Source: Liolophura sinensis (Eukaryota > Mollusca > Polyplacophora > Chitonida > Chitonidae). From it: a stretch of 60,000 bases of DNA. Position 1 is the first letter of the stretch; every line of letters begins with the position of its first letter. Below, one piece after another: positions 1 through 10,035 of the stretch. The stretch lies in contig NC_088301.1 in NCBI RefSeq assembly GCF_032854445.1, positions 6,372,044 to 6,432,043 on the forward strand, given 5' to 3'. Under the pieces are notes generated by a model. The model was given only the letters and a program-made list of their open reading frames with translations. It ran no database searches and had not been told where the DNA came from. A program made the position numbers and the translations under genes.

Positions 1-30
1 GCTTGGCTAGGCCAGCAGGACACGTACAGG

Positions 31-865
31 CTGCACCGTCCCGATGGACGGCGCTACCCTCGTAACCGAGTTGTGGTTGGGGGTATTGACAGTCAGTGGC
101 AGGCGGACCAGGGCCACATGGCAGCGTTTGACAAAGAGAACGACGACAACCGTTACCCACTTACCTGCATCGATGTCCTCCCCAAGTATGCTTGGGTGGC
201 TCCACTGCGCACCAAAACCGGTGCTCGTTTGATCGAGGCGTTTCGACGCATTTTCAAGAAGGGACGAGAACAAAGAGTTTCTGAACAGACCGTTCCAGGC
301 ATTTTTAATAGACAACGGAGTGTTTTCCTTTCGCACGTTTAACGAGACTAAAGCCTCCGTGGTGGAACGGTTTAACTGTGCTTTGAAAGGTCGCATGTAC
401 AAATATTTCACCGCTCACAACACTCGGCGCTACCTGGTCGCCTTACCGGTGCTGGTCCGTGGCTACAATCGAGCGTATCCCCGGAGTATACGGCGGGCCC
501 CCATGGAAGTCCCCACCCAGAACCAGAAAGAAGTGCGTCAAGCCTTGTACGGACCACCCACGTCCAAACGATCGGTCTACCATTATCGCGCCGGAGATCT
601 CAGGCATATAAATAAAGTGAAAGGGAAATGCCAAAAACTGTACCTCCCGAATTGGAGCACGGAAATGTTCCGCATCGTCCGCACCAACCCCCATCAGCCT
701 GTCGTGTACACATTGGAGGACTTAAACGGGGAAAGGTTCCTCGGGACGTTTAACGAGAACGAACTGCAACTGGTGATGGCCGCTGCAGACAAGTTTTATC
801 AGGTGGAGAAGATCTTAAAAACTGTACTATTGCGTGAAGTGGGTCGGCTACCCACCCAGCTTTAA
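31..865 (+). pseudogene. Polinton/Maverick integrase, broken
   Basis: Remains of a retroviral-type DDE integrase of the Polinton/Maverick class, which would insert the element into host DNA. The first part (frame 1, from about base 31, entering from the left) contains WQAD, carrying the first catalytic Asp, followed by a D-V-x-x-K-Y-A-W-V core typical of this family. The second part (frame 2, open from about 268 to the stop at 863-865) has DENKEF, which I read as the second Asp region, and KASVVERF with the catalytic Glu, then a C-terminal chromo/SH3-like stretch ending near LPNWSTEMF. Between FKKG and DENKEF the frame shifts and several expected residues are missing, so the gene is broken near 260-270. 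Its start lies at or before the window edge. Family recognition is from motif memory; the class is quite sure, the exact element is not. Confidence 0.85.
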
Positions 866-1164
866 TTCTTAGGTGCCGGCCACGGCCGTCAAACGTATTT
901 AACCCCGAGGATGACGGGTATGATTGTCACTCCTTATCGACCTAAATCAAGGGATGGATCAGTGGGTACAAGGCTTGCGCGAGAATAAAGGCACCGTGAC
1001 AGCCGTGCTCGGAGTGCTCTTCTACGTCAGAGTTTTAGTGGGTGGATTGGCCGCGGAACGTGCAGCTCCTCAAGACCAGACGACCATTCAATATCTACAA
1101 GGGCAATTGAAAAAGACGCTCCTCCGTTGATCCAAAAAGCAGTTGTCCCCGCCGCCGCCTTCAA
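866..1164 (+). other. Spacer between integrase and protease remnants
   Basis: Non-assignable stretch inside the Polinton. A 68-codon ORF (924-1130) encodes GVLFYVRVL and a Gln-rich end. It could be the decayed N-terminal part of the protease that follows or a small element-specific protein. I see no motif that decides this. Confidence 0.35.
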
Positions 1165-1463
1165 CATTGGGTAGCCGTCATCATAGACGTGTGCCCAGGC
1201 CCACTCCGTCTTCGGGGAGAATACTTTGATTCGTACGGACTTTCGCCCCTCCACACCAATATCACCGCTTGGCTAGACCGGAGGACACACCACTGGACGT
1301 GGAATGATCCGCGCCTGCAGTCTGGACACCGCCGTGTGGACAATATTGCGTGTATTACTTAACCGAGCGGACTCAAAGTCGTCCCATGGACGCTATTGTA
1401 CATACGTCGTTCACCGCATACGATAACGACAATGGTGTTCGATTGGGCGGACCACCAGTTTGA
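1165..1463 (+). pseudogene. Polinton adenain-like cysteine protease, broken
   Basis: Remnant of the Polinton PRO gene, a homologue of adenovirus maturation protease (adenain). Frame 1 opens with HWVAVIID (1165-1188), matching the catalytic His-Trp context, and continues to YFDSYGLSPL, the conserved F-D-S-x-G block. The frame stops at 1360-1362. The second half continues in frame 3 from about 1326 with PPCGQYCVYYL, which has the C-G-x-x-C box containing the catalytic Cys, then PMDAIV, up to a stop at 1461-1463. One extra base between about 1312 and 1326 would explain the break. All three elements (His, Asp/Glu region, Cys) are visible but not in one frame, so no functional enzyme can be made. 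It lies directly after the integrase on the same strand. Confidence 0.8.
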
Positions 1464-1539
1464 GGTCCAGCCCCCGCTTTTTATCACTCAAGTAGCCAGT
1501 GGGCTGTAATAACGCTCTTTCCATGCTTTTTTCCCAAGT
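1464..1539. other. Convergent junction of protease and polymerase remnants
   Basis: Short stretch where the plus-strand protease remnant ends and the minus-strand polymerase remnant stops. The polymerase domain that should follow the exonuclease domain is absent, so an internal deletion probably ends here. No clear repeat marks the breakpoint. Confidence 0.4.
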
Positions 1540-2962
1540 AGCGGAAGGTGAGACCTAGTATGCTAATACAGTCTTTAAAAAACGTTGACGTGCATGGTTT
1601 GGTAGAACACCACCATCTTCTCCATCGTCTCCGTGAAGGGGACCACGTCCAGATTGTTATACCACCGCAGCAAGTGTTCTACGGTACGCATGCCGTGCTT
1701 CCTCCACGTCTCCTACAAGGTCTTGTACTCGGCGTCCGTGCACGGCTGGTGGGTGAGATCGTTATCGAAAGCGTTGCGGGGTGGGAGCGCCGTTTCCTCC
1801 AGCCGGGCAAGGGAGTCTATGTAGCTGGAACAACATTTCCCATTGGTGACGCAGCAGCCGTTAGTTTTCACCCACTTGTCGTAGCTGTAATTAGGCGAAT
1901 TAATTTCTAATGTCCAGAAATTTCAGCTGCGGGCGCGCTGAGGGCCATGTGGTTATTGTTACGCATGACAACACACTCCAAATCACTGGCCTTGACTAGG
2001 TAGGGGTAAAGCTGTTGCTTGATCAAGTTCAGGTCGTAGTCATCATCCACTCGACGAGCGCGTGGGGATCACCGGTAGAGATGAAGCACACGGGCCGATC
2101 GTAGTCGGGCACATTGGAGTTCACACTGACACTCATGGGGATGTAATGGGACGTCCATTCCGTCTTAACATGCTCGGTAAGGGAATATTCCCTTGTCACC
2201 TTCCCGGAGGTGAATACCCATGTTGATACCCATATCAACCCAAATAGTGGGTTGATTGTGGAATACACTCCTGGGTACTTTCGGCGAACGGCGTCGGTCC
2301 ACGTACATAAATGGTCCATGTAAGGTTAATTAGCGCCTTCCACTAGCGTGTGCTGTCCCTTGTTCGCCGCCAGGTAAGGCGGCAACGTTACCCCGCCCTC
2401 AACGATAGGCTGAGGGGGTAGTTTGTGCACGAAAAACAACACGTTCGTCAAGAGATCTACGATCCATTTCGTGTTGGGACGTTGTTGCTGTGCCCAGGCG
2501 AGTGGATCGTTGCTGAGGAGATGAGCGTGGAGTTCACGCAGGTCAGTCCGATTCGTCACGTGGTACGGAGCGTCGAGTACCCGGGAATTATTGGTGCTGG
2601 GGTAAAAGTAACACACCTGCCCCGTCTCCTTGTGGTGAAGGATATACCCAAAGCTGTAGCTGACGGTAAATGCGGCTGGTCATCATAAATTGCGTTCAGA
2701 TACGCAACGATGGCTTCGAGATCGTTCCGAGATCGTAGTTGTAGAGGTCCTGCACAGGCTTCCCGCGAGGGAAATGCTGGTGGATGGAACGCCAATGCTG
2801 CCAATACAGTTCCCGTATGTCACTCTCACTGATAGGCAGGAGATAATCGAGGGGTTGGGTTGTTTTGGGTTGGAAGTGGCTCTCCCTGGCACTGCTTGGC
2901 AGGAGATAGTCTAGGGGGTTGGGTTGGGTCGGGTTGCAAGTGGCTCGCTGGGGATCTTCCAC
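1540..2962 (-). pseudogene. Polinton protein-primed DNA polymerase B, N-terminal and exonuclease part, broken
   Basis: Several minus-strand frames read consecutively as the N-terminal region of a Polinton family B polymerase, the enzyme that copies the element. In gene order: an N-terminal block with DLYNYDLGT (about 2740), a block with CYFYPSTNNSRVLD and RPNTKWIVDLLTNV (2616-2400), PMSVSVNSNVP and GDPHALVEWM (about 2160-2040), YDLNLIK (about 2030, fits Exo II), and YNNLDVVPF (about 1650, fits the YxxxD Exo III motif). There are at least four frame changes plus stops (for example TAG at 1713-1715). The sequence ends soon after Exo III; the palm and fingers motifs (DxxSLYP, KxxxNSxYG, DTDS) are missing, so the gene is truncated as well as shifted. 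The zinc-finger exon at 4856-5225 is probably its upstream exon. Confidence 0.8.
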
Positions 2963-2964
2963 TT

Positions 2965-3165
2965 TTTTCTTGTTTGACTCATCCGTCTATAAAAAGTAGT
3001 ATAATATAACTATAGTATAGGATAGGATAGTACAGTAGAGTAGAGCAGTAATAAGAGTAATAAGAGTATAATTATAGTATCGTAGAGTATCGTAAAGTAT
3101 AACTATAGTAGAGTATAACTATAATGTTGTATAGCTATAATATAGCAAAACTACAGTAGGGGAAC
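2965..3165. repeat. Low-complexity TA-rich repeat
   Basis: Degenerate simple sequence built from variants of tatagtata, gataggatag and agtagagta. It separates the polymerase remnant from the repeats further right and lies in the presumed intron of the zinc-finger/polymerase gene. Confidence 0.6.
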
Positions 3166-3590
3166 AGTAGTGTCGCATAGCACGGTGACTGGGTGTAAAA
3201 GGTCTGGTGAAGCCGCTACACGCCGCTCACAGTGTCAGCCAGCGTCCGTGAGGCTTACCGATGACATTATTGATTTATTTTTGTCTCACGACCAAGGTGG
3301 CAGTTTTGCCGGATTCCCAGTCGGGGTGAGACCCCGAAGAGGATATCAAAAGACGGATATCCAGCGTATATGATGGCTTATAATATATACCGTTAGACAA
3401 TGCAGAAGAGACAGCTAGCAATATACCTATATATCTATTTATCTATTCACCTCCATTAAAAGCAGGCTACATATATATCATTGGAAATACAAGGTCTACG
3501 GGACCAATATCACGGCATGTGAACGGATTATGATATAATACTTACTAGTGGAAGTTGCAGATTTGACGCCTATATCAATATATATATATG
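3166..3590. other. No gene seen
   Basis: Unassigned sequence with several TATATA runs. A 67-codon ORF (3170-3373) has no recognisable motif and is probably chance. Confidence 0.4.
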
Positions 3591-3628
3591 TCTATTCATC
3601 CCCCAATATCTTTGCCGGATCTGTATAT

Positions 3629-4012
3629 AGTTGGGGGAGTGTGGCAAGAAGCGTGGGATGGTAAATGCAAGAACCCGGGGGCTGTGCGTGAAAGGTCATG
3701 CCCCCGGGAAAGATGTTGAAGACACGGCACGAGCGTCCGTAGCGGCGCACCGTTAAAGGTTGTGATCGTGTCTTGCAGGCCAGTCGGCAACGTTGCCCGA
3801 TTTCAATATAGTTTTTAATAGACGGATATGTTAGTGTGATGTAGCAAAAAAGAAAAAAAGCATGGGAACGGTGAATGCAAGGCAGGCTCGGGGCTGTGCG
3901 TGAAGGGTCATGCCCCTGGCTGTGTTGCAACAACGCATGGCAGCAGGGCCACTTGGTCGGATTGATGTCTAAGCTGGGGAGTATGGCAAGAAGCATGGAA
4001 GGAGAATGTCAG
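3629..4012. repeat. Degenerate duplicated unit with conserved hairpin
   Basis: Two related blocks. The segment around ctgtgcgtgaaaggtcatgc (3682-3701) recurs at 3894-3913, and 'gtgtggcaagaagc' (about 3639) recurs as 'gtatggcaagaagc' (about 3980). In the first copy the shared core is closed by a perfect 9-bp stem (3674-3682 with 3700-3708, loop 17). The second copy keeps a GGGGC/GCCCC stem at equivalent positions. Probably a small mobile or structural repeat within the Polinton intron. Confidence 0.55.
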
Positions 4013-4084
4013 ACTCGTGCGATGGTATTGACGGTGATGGTGGTTTGGCGTGAAATCCCCTTGGGGTGTCCGGGGTCTGACATC

Positions 4085-4330
4085 AAAAATAGTAACCCAG
4101 CCGTCTCGGTAGCTTGTCGTAAAAGACGACTAACCTAGGTCACTCTTAGCAATAGTCCGTTGTGGGTGTGCCGGCGTCAGACAAGAATAGCACCACATTC
4201 CATTAGGGGCTTATCGTAAGAGCCGACTAAGTTACCTATATTCCGCTGTGGGTGTGCCGGCGTCAGACAAGAATAGCACCCAAACCTGCTGGGGCTGGTC
4301 GTATGAGTCGACTAAACCTAGTCTCGTGTT
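4085..4330. repeat. Three degenerate repeats with inverted core
   Basis: The pattern 'gtcgtaaaagacgactaa' (4115-4132) recurs as 'tatcgtaagagccgactaa' (about 4212-4230) and 'gtcgtatgagtcgactaa' (about 4297-4314). Each can fold into a small stem. Between them 'gggtgtgccggcgtcagac' occurs twice perfectly (about 4164 and 4250) with 'aagaatagcacc' following. A related core is, from memory, seen in gastropod SINEs; I cannot confirm that here. Confidence 0.5.
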
Positions 4331-4855
4331 CTCTAGGGTCAAACCCGAAAATATCGGAGAGAGAGAGTACGAAAGTCTAGTAGACATATCCTGTGAAAGG
4401 CGCACCCCTTACGCAAGACCTGGCCGAGACGGTAGATCTCGATGCGGGAACGTTGTTTTATCGACTGTGTGAACATGGCGTGGTGTGGGGATGGCATATA
4501 TTCCCTTCTGATAACGGTGAATGGTGGTCGTACTGACGTGGGATGAGTGGTGTGGCACCTGGCGTAAGTGCATATGGCGTGAGCGACGAAAGATGGTGTT
4601 ACTTCATCGAATGTAAACCGCGCTTAAGCCTGCCAGAAGTTTGGGCTGTTCTCAGGGTGAATACTCGAAAGATGGTGGTAGTAGCGTTATCTTGTCAGCG
4701 GCCAATAAACCCATTAAAAATATACAAAATCCAGAGAAAGAAAAAAGTCCTTTTTGAGGTGATGTGTCCGCACTAGACGGGGGCATCACTGCGAAGCCGA
4801 GTGGTAAAAACCGTTCGGTTTTAACCAACAGTGTGTGGGTGGGTGTGTGACTTAC
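4331..4855. other. No gene seen; presumed intron of the zinc-finger gene
   Basis: No coding feature on either strand that I can support. The right end is bounded by the splice donor of the minus-strand zinc-finger exon at 4855-4851. ORFs here (4248-4472, 4543-4776) have no motif. Confidence 0.35.
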
Positions 4856-5225
4856 CTTTCCGTGTTCAGCACGTCCATGCACTCGCCAATCCCACAACCG
4901 GCAAAACGTCTTGTCACACCCTTCGCATTTCCACACATGCTCCTGTTTTTCGTGTCGCCGCTGGTGCCGGACCAAATGGCCCCGGCGGGGAAACGTCAGC
5001 CCGCAGGTCGGACACGTGAATCTCGCTCCTCCCCCTCTCCGCGTGGTACGTCCGCTCATGCAGCAGCCACGCGTCCTGCCGGAAAAATGTCCTGTCGCAC
5101 GTTTGGCAAGTTAACTGACACCTCTCCTCCTCGGCGTGCTGTGTCTGCTCATGCTGCAATCAATTATCCCGCCGGGAAAACCGCCTGGCACACGTCCGAC
5201 AAGTGAACTCATCTCCTCCTCCTCC
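4856..5225 (-). pseudogene. C2H2 zinc-finger exon, probably 5' exon of the Polinton polymerase gene, broken
   Basis: Four C2H2 zinc fingers can be read on the minus strand. Finger 1 is FTCRTCARRF followed by a stop inside its helix (about 5160). Finger 2 is LTCQTCDRTF...LLHERTYH. Finger 3 is FTCPTCGLTF...LVRHQRRH. Finger 4 is WKCEGCDKTF...RVHGRAEH. Fingers 2 and 3 are in different frames. After finger 4 comes a textbook donor, AAAG|GTAAGT (exon end 4856). In many invertebrate Polintons zinc fingers precede the family B polymerase, so this is likely the amino end of the gene whose rest is at 1540-2962 (inference). It could instead be a separate host-derived zinc-finger pseudogene. Confidence 0.65.
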
Positions 5226-5354
5226 TCCTCCTCCGTAAGCCACGATGGCAGCGTAGCGTGGTCTGGTGTTGTCTAGGCAGGTAGGATAGCCGAAGTAGCT
5301 TCACTCTCTGTACACACCTACTTTTTACCCCGTCAACGCGGACGTCAACGAAAT

Positions 5355-5600
5355 TCAGGCGCCAAAACAGCACGGTAACCCAATGGTCAGTTTTGGCGCG
5401 AAACGGAGCTCACCCATTGGTCAGTTTTGGCGCAAAATGGGGCTGAAGGAACGGCTCTTGTGCGTCACATCAGATTTGGCGCGAAATAACGCTCACCCAA
5501 TGGTCAGTTTTGGTGCGAAATAAAGCTGAAGGGTCTGCTCTCGCGCGTGACGCTCATTGGTTCCTTGGCGCGCCTCACGTGACGTGTGACGTCACGTTCA
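5355..5600. promoter_or_regulatory. Array of E2F-like, CCAAT and CRE motifs
   Basis: Within 240 bases there are TTTGGCGC-type E2F cores at about 5391, 5425 and 5474, a degenerate one at 5508 (TTTTGGTGCG), and one reversed at 5359 (GGCGCCAAAA). CCAAT/ATTGG boxes sit about 10 bases before three of the plus-oriented cores (5380, 5416, 5497), forming the repeated module CCAATGGTCAGTTTTGGCGC. A perfect palindromic CRE, TGACGTCA, lies at 5587-5594. The array is immediately upstream of the minus-strand zinc-finger exon. This layout suits an S-phase promoter and may be the terminal region of the Polinton. Function is inferred from motifs only. Confidence 0.6.
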
Positions 5601-8600
5601 TGCGCCTCGCTCATGGGAGCGCGGACTCAACGACACACTCTCACTCCCTCCATCCCCGATACGCGACGTTCGGTCCACTCACCATATTGCTCTTATATAC
5701 TAGCAGTGCTTTGCCCCTGATACGACAAGAACGCCTTTGAACTGTTTTCGCTCAGAATACCTCCCATATTCCAGTTTTTGTTCTTCAATGCCGGCGATTT
5801 TTAATTCGGATTTTACGTCAGGTTAAAACGTATCTTGCGAAGTATTTTGCATCTGTTGATGTTTTTAGCCAGGAAAGTTTACGGCAGACAGGTACAACCC
5901 ATAACATGCTTTAACATTTTTAATCTGGCCTATTGCCAATTTTGTCTCAAGTTAACTTACCCAAATGTAACTGTCGTCTGTTTTAATCCAGATATAAACG
6001 AATCGCACACAACTGTCAAAGCGGATGCCGTAATAACTGAAGAAGATACATGTCTAGTTTAACACATAAATGTACAACCAAGGTGAAACGCTCTTGTTAT
6101 AATGGTCGAAGGATGTTTTTAAATGACCGTATGCCCTCCTTGCGTAGAGGTTGATGTATATGTTGTGTGCAGCGAGGTAATCTTCGTCGATTAAGAAATG
6201 AATCAGTTATGTATCGGACAAAACATAGACACATCCTTACAGCTTAGATATTGAATAAAACGTTCTCATTCCAGTCGAACGCTTGCCTCCCCTGTTGTTT
6301 TCACCTTAGAATCACCCGCGTCCACATTGTCGACAGGGACAGGCCAATGGCAGATTTAAGGGAGGGTGCAGATTTTTTTTTTTTTTTAGAGTTTCTTGAG
6401 AAGAAAATTAAAACATTATATAATTACACAATTAATATTTATTCAGTTGGATGTTATTACATTAAATTACCCTTGTGAATTGGTGCGAGGCAGGTTTGCG
6501 GGGAAACTCTGGGGGTTGGTGTGGGAGAGAGGGAAGAACATTCTAATTCGCTTCCTCCGTAGTCGGTTGATTCCGCTAAATCCGCTTGCATCGTATGCGT
6601 TTGCAACAGCAATCTTTAGGTTTTCTTGAGTGGATCAAAATCAAAAGGGTGTATAATTACCTAATTTAATTCTTATTGGATTGGACATTACGGGAGTTGG
6701 CGAGAAGCAGTTCATGTGTAATATCTGGTGTGTTGGGGAAAAAATGACCATTTTAAATTCTAATTTTAATCTTGCTGCATTTTAATAGCTTTCCCACACG
6801 TTTATCAACCATTTTTCGTTACATCTGCCCACATTTCCGCATGAGTCGAATATTAACAGAGAAATTAGAAATCAATCTCAGGAGGATTTACTCTACAAAT
6901 TGGGCGAGATGATGGAGAATCGTTCCACGACATTCGGACATTCTTCAATGAAAATTGGCCAATCAACAGATCAACAGATTAACCAAAGCAAGAAATTTAA
7001 CTCGACACTCCAAAAACCATTGAAAACAAGGATTACGAGGAGCGGTTCAAATTCAATCATCAAGGAAAAGAACCAGAGGCAAAACAATCGTGTACACACA
7101 GAGAAAGTTTGACCCCTGCATCAAGAAATAAGATGACAGTACGAAGTTTCTTGCCGAACATCAAAAGCCCTTTTTGTTGGCCGAATTCGTTCCATACTGG
7201 TCACCTGTGAAGTTAATTCGGCTATGTTAGCTAAAAAAAAAACCCACCGCACGACCAAAAATATCTTCGAACATAAGATCTACGTAGACAAAAATTTAAA
7301 AAAGCATAAAAAAACGCTTGTTTTAAACTTTAGTCTCTTTAATGTGACACAGTTATAATGATACAGCATCCCACAATACAGTATAACCCTAACTTTTAAA
7401 TTAAATATAAACCCTAAATCATAGAATAAAAATACAGTTCACTTTACCCAAAGTGCATTTTCCACAGTAGCTAAATTATTTGTATTGTGCAAGTTGCCAG
7501 GCAAAAGAAAAGCGCAGCTGGAAATGTCTACCATAAGCATGATCTGAATTAGACATGTGTACAGCGACACAGGATTGGACTGCAACATTTGAACATCGCA
7601 AATCTCCCTGGCTGGCTGTTCTTCTCAGCGGCAGGAACCAATTTCGTTTCCATTATGTTAGTCGGCCAGGAAGCTAGAAAGAGTTAACGTGATGGTTTTT
7701 TGTACAACCAGGACTTATTGGTCGCTGACGGAGTGAAAAACACTGGCCTTTATCTCTATGTTTCAATGTGCAGCAACCATCTTGTGGCCCACGCTAGAGC
7801 GATCACCTGATCTTCAACTTCCGGACTGTCTAACAGAATAATCACAACACGTAAACTAACAAGCTAAATAATTTAGCATAGATGCTTCGAAATGAAATAA
7901 AAAATATACAGTGTCTTCACTGTCAGATCTCTACCCAAAAACAGTTTTGCAAATACATGAACTTATATCAGACAAGGCTAATTTCATCACAGATATAAAG
8001 CAACATTCCATACTGCATGTTGCAAAATCAATGTCATTCTTTGATAACAGACTCTTCACGTCGCAATTTAACAGACATGAGCATTTAACACGCCAGAGCA
8101 GTTTCGATGACGTCCCACAAAGTCACCCATCACTTCTGATCTTGGTTATATACTACTTTCATTTGGTAACAAGTTACCTCCCCTTCACACAGCTTCTTAC
8201 ACAAAGCCGATGTCCTTGCAATAATTCGAATAATGACGGCACATGGCAAATTTCATAACTGTTCACACGATGTATACATTGAACATTAAGTCTAGAAGGA
8301 ATAGGAATACATTAAACAGCCATAGAATTGCGCAATGATAAAAAATGGGAATGAAACCATGTTATTGACACCCATTTACCAAAATAGAATTACAAAATGT
8401 ACTAGAATCTATCTACCACATTGAATTTATTCATGGATAGTGAATAAAGAGTATTGTAAGCATGAAATAAAAAGAAAACCCCTCAATATAATCCCTGTGT
8501 CAAAAGCTAACCCCATACTTACACACCACTCACCACTAGACAAATGCTATGTAAAAACGAACAGCTTTAAACATAACCACATCAAGAAATTATTAACAAA

Positions 8601-9600
8601 ATAACGCCACATTCTTCAGAATATTAAGCCCTTAGCTTTTCTAATACAATATAATAAACTGCCTCGAGGCTGAGTCTGCAATGGGAATGCCTTAGGATAC
8701 ACAATACCAGTCTAGTACATTCATCTTTACTTTCAACTGCAAATTCAGGTTTTAACGTATGAGGTACATTTTTCTTTTTATACAATTACTTGTACATGGT
8801 GTGTATTTGAAAAATCTACAATTAAATTTAGAATCAATTCCATTTTACCATAAAACAAGAAATACATTATGGACTACAATAAGTACCAGTCCTCCCTTTC
8901 ACTTTCCCTTACCCTAAAATCTCACCCATACCCCCCTCCCCCACCACCATCACCACTCCATCGTCTCCCACCCAAATGCACCCCTCTCCTAAAACAATGC
9001 TAACATCACACACAGCCAAACAGCTAATTCCTTAACAGATCACAATATAGCCCACAGATCTTGCTGTGGTAAAAGTCCCTATTATAACGATTATGTTGAT
9101 CTACACATTCTTTGGTATAATAACAATATACTGTATACCCATTCTCCTTGTGAGCTGATTTTCTCACTCTAGCTGTCTTAAGAATTCTGTTTCTTGTTCT
9201 GTCCCCTAGCCCGACCTCATACTACAGTATACGTACACACAGTTCCCTTGCACCATCTTCATATAGTGCTTGTCTGTATTTATACCATATTTACTGTATA
9301 TTTTTTTTTCAAAACTACATATACATGTTCATCCTGCTTGCCTATTATTGTAACCACTCTACACCTACATGGATCTACACACTTCTCATACCCCCACCCC
9401 GACCTTGTGTACATCCCCTTCTGTCCCAGTTTACATCCCCTTACCTCTATCTACACCTGTTCTGCTTTTGCCCTGTCCTGTCCTCCTTATTTCTACAATC
9501 TCTCCTTTATCTGTCATGTACACCCTCTCTTACCCCGCTGACTGCTACTAGATCTCTGTACACACCCTTCACCCTCAAAGCCCCAACCTACACCCTGACA
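5601..9600. other. Intergenic stretch without a supported gene
   Basis: Composition drops to AT-rich host DNA after about 5750. ORFs of 70-115 codons (for example 6900-7112, 7911-8258, 9194-9541) lack motifs, splice context or composition that would mark them as genes. A minus-strand AATAAA (TTTATT at 8426-8431) could be a distal polyadenylation signal for TMEM59. From about 8900 rightwards the plus strand becomes C/T-rich. Polinton right terminal repeat could end near 5600-5800, but the partner end is outside the window. Confidence 0.4.
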
Positions 9601-9601
9601 C

Positions 9602-9607
9602 TTTATT
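9602..9607 (-). terminator. Candidate polyadenylation signal of TMEM59
   Basis: TTTATT on the plus strand is AATAAA on the minus strand, about 300 bases after the TMEM59 stop codon. A second AATAAA is at 8426-8431. Which one is used cannot be told from sequence. Confidence 0.4.
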
Positions 9608-9903
9608 AACCTTATTCACCCACATCCATCCCTGCAGTCTCTGCTCTTAAACCCCCTCTTCACTTTATGTAAACCCTGTCCACCCTCTCTCAATTGATTT
9701 CAACCAATGTTAAGCCTGTCCAATCTCTCCGTAAAACCATGGCAACCTGTCTAAATCTTTTTCACCCCTCTGAACCCCCTCAAGTCTCCTTAATCCCGTT
9801 CACCTGTCTAAATCTTCTTCCCCCTATCTCAACCCTCTCTGCTATCTATTACTTTTTCACTGTTTAAACCCTGTCTACCCCAGCTAAACCCTCTCCACCC
9901 CCT
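9608..9903 (-). other. Pyrimidine-rich 3' UTR of TMEM59
   Basis: Sequence downstream of the TMEM59 stop. On the plus strand it is built from degenerate 'aaccctctccacc' and 'acctgtctaaatctt' motifs, so the mRNA would be purine-rich (GGGTTTAGAG-like repeats). UTR extent is inferred from the polyadenylation signal at 9602. Confidence 0.45.
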
Positions 9904-10035
9904 CTAAACCCTCTCCACACGGATCTTGATGGGCAGAGCAGAGGCCTGGGCAGGATCCTGTGGGTAGAGACTGGACATAATCTTCTGTAGCTCAGCTTCC
10001 TTCAAATACTCCAGGTCACCATTGATGCTGAGTTT
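9904..10035 (-). CDS. TMEM59: TMEM59 coding exon 6: cytoplasmic tail and stop
   Basis: Acceptor TTATCAG|AAACTC; stop TAG at 9906-9904. Encodes KLSINGDLEYLKEAELQKIM and a short end with IKIRVERV. The tail is 43 residues in this exon. Confidence 0.92.
   Translation of the reverse strand, partial: KLSINGDLEYLKEAELQKIMSSLYPQDPAQASALPIKIRVERV

Noticed and set aside
7-411. 134-codon minus-strand ORF
   Set aside because: Antisense shadow of the integrase remnant.
1548-1910. 120-codon plus-strand ORF
   Set aside because: Antisense of the polymerase exonuclease region, where the minus strand has the recognisable motif YNNLDVVPF.
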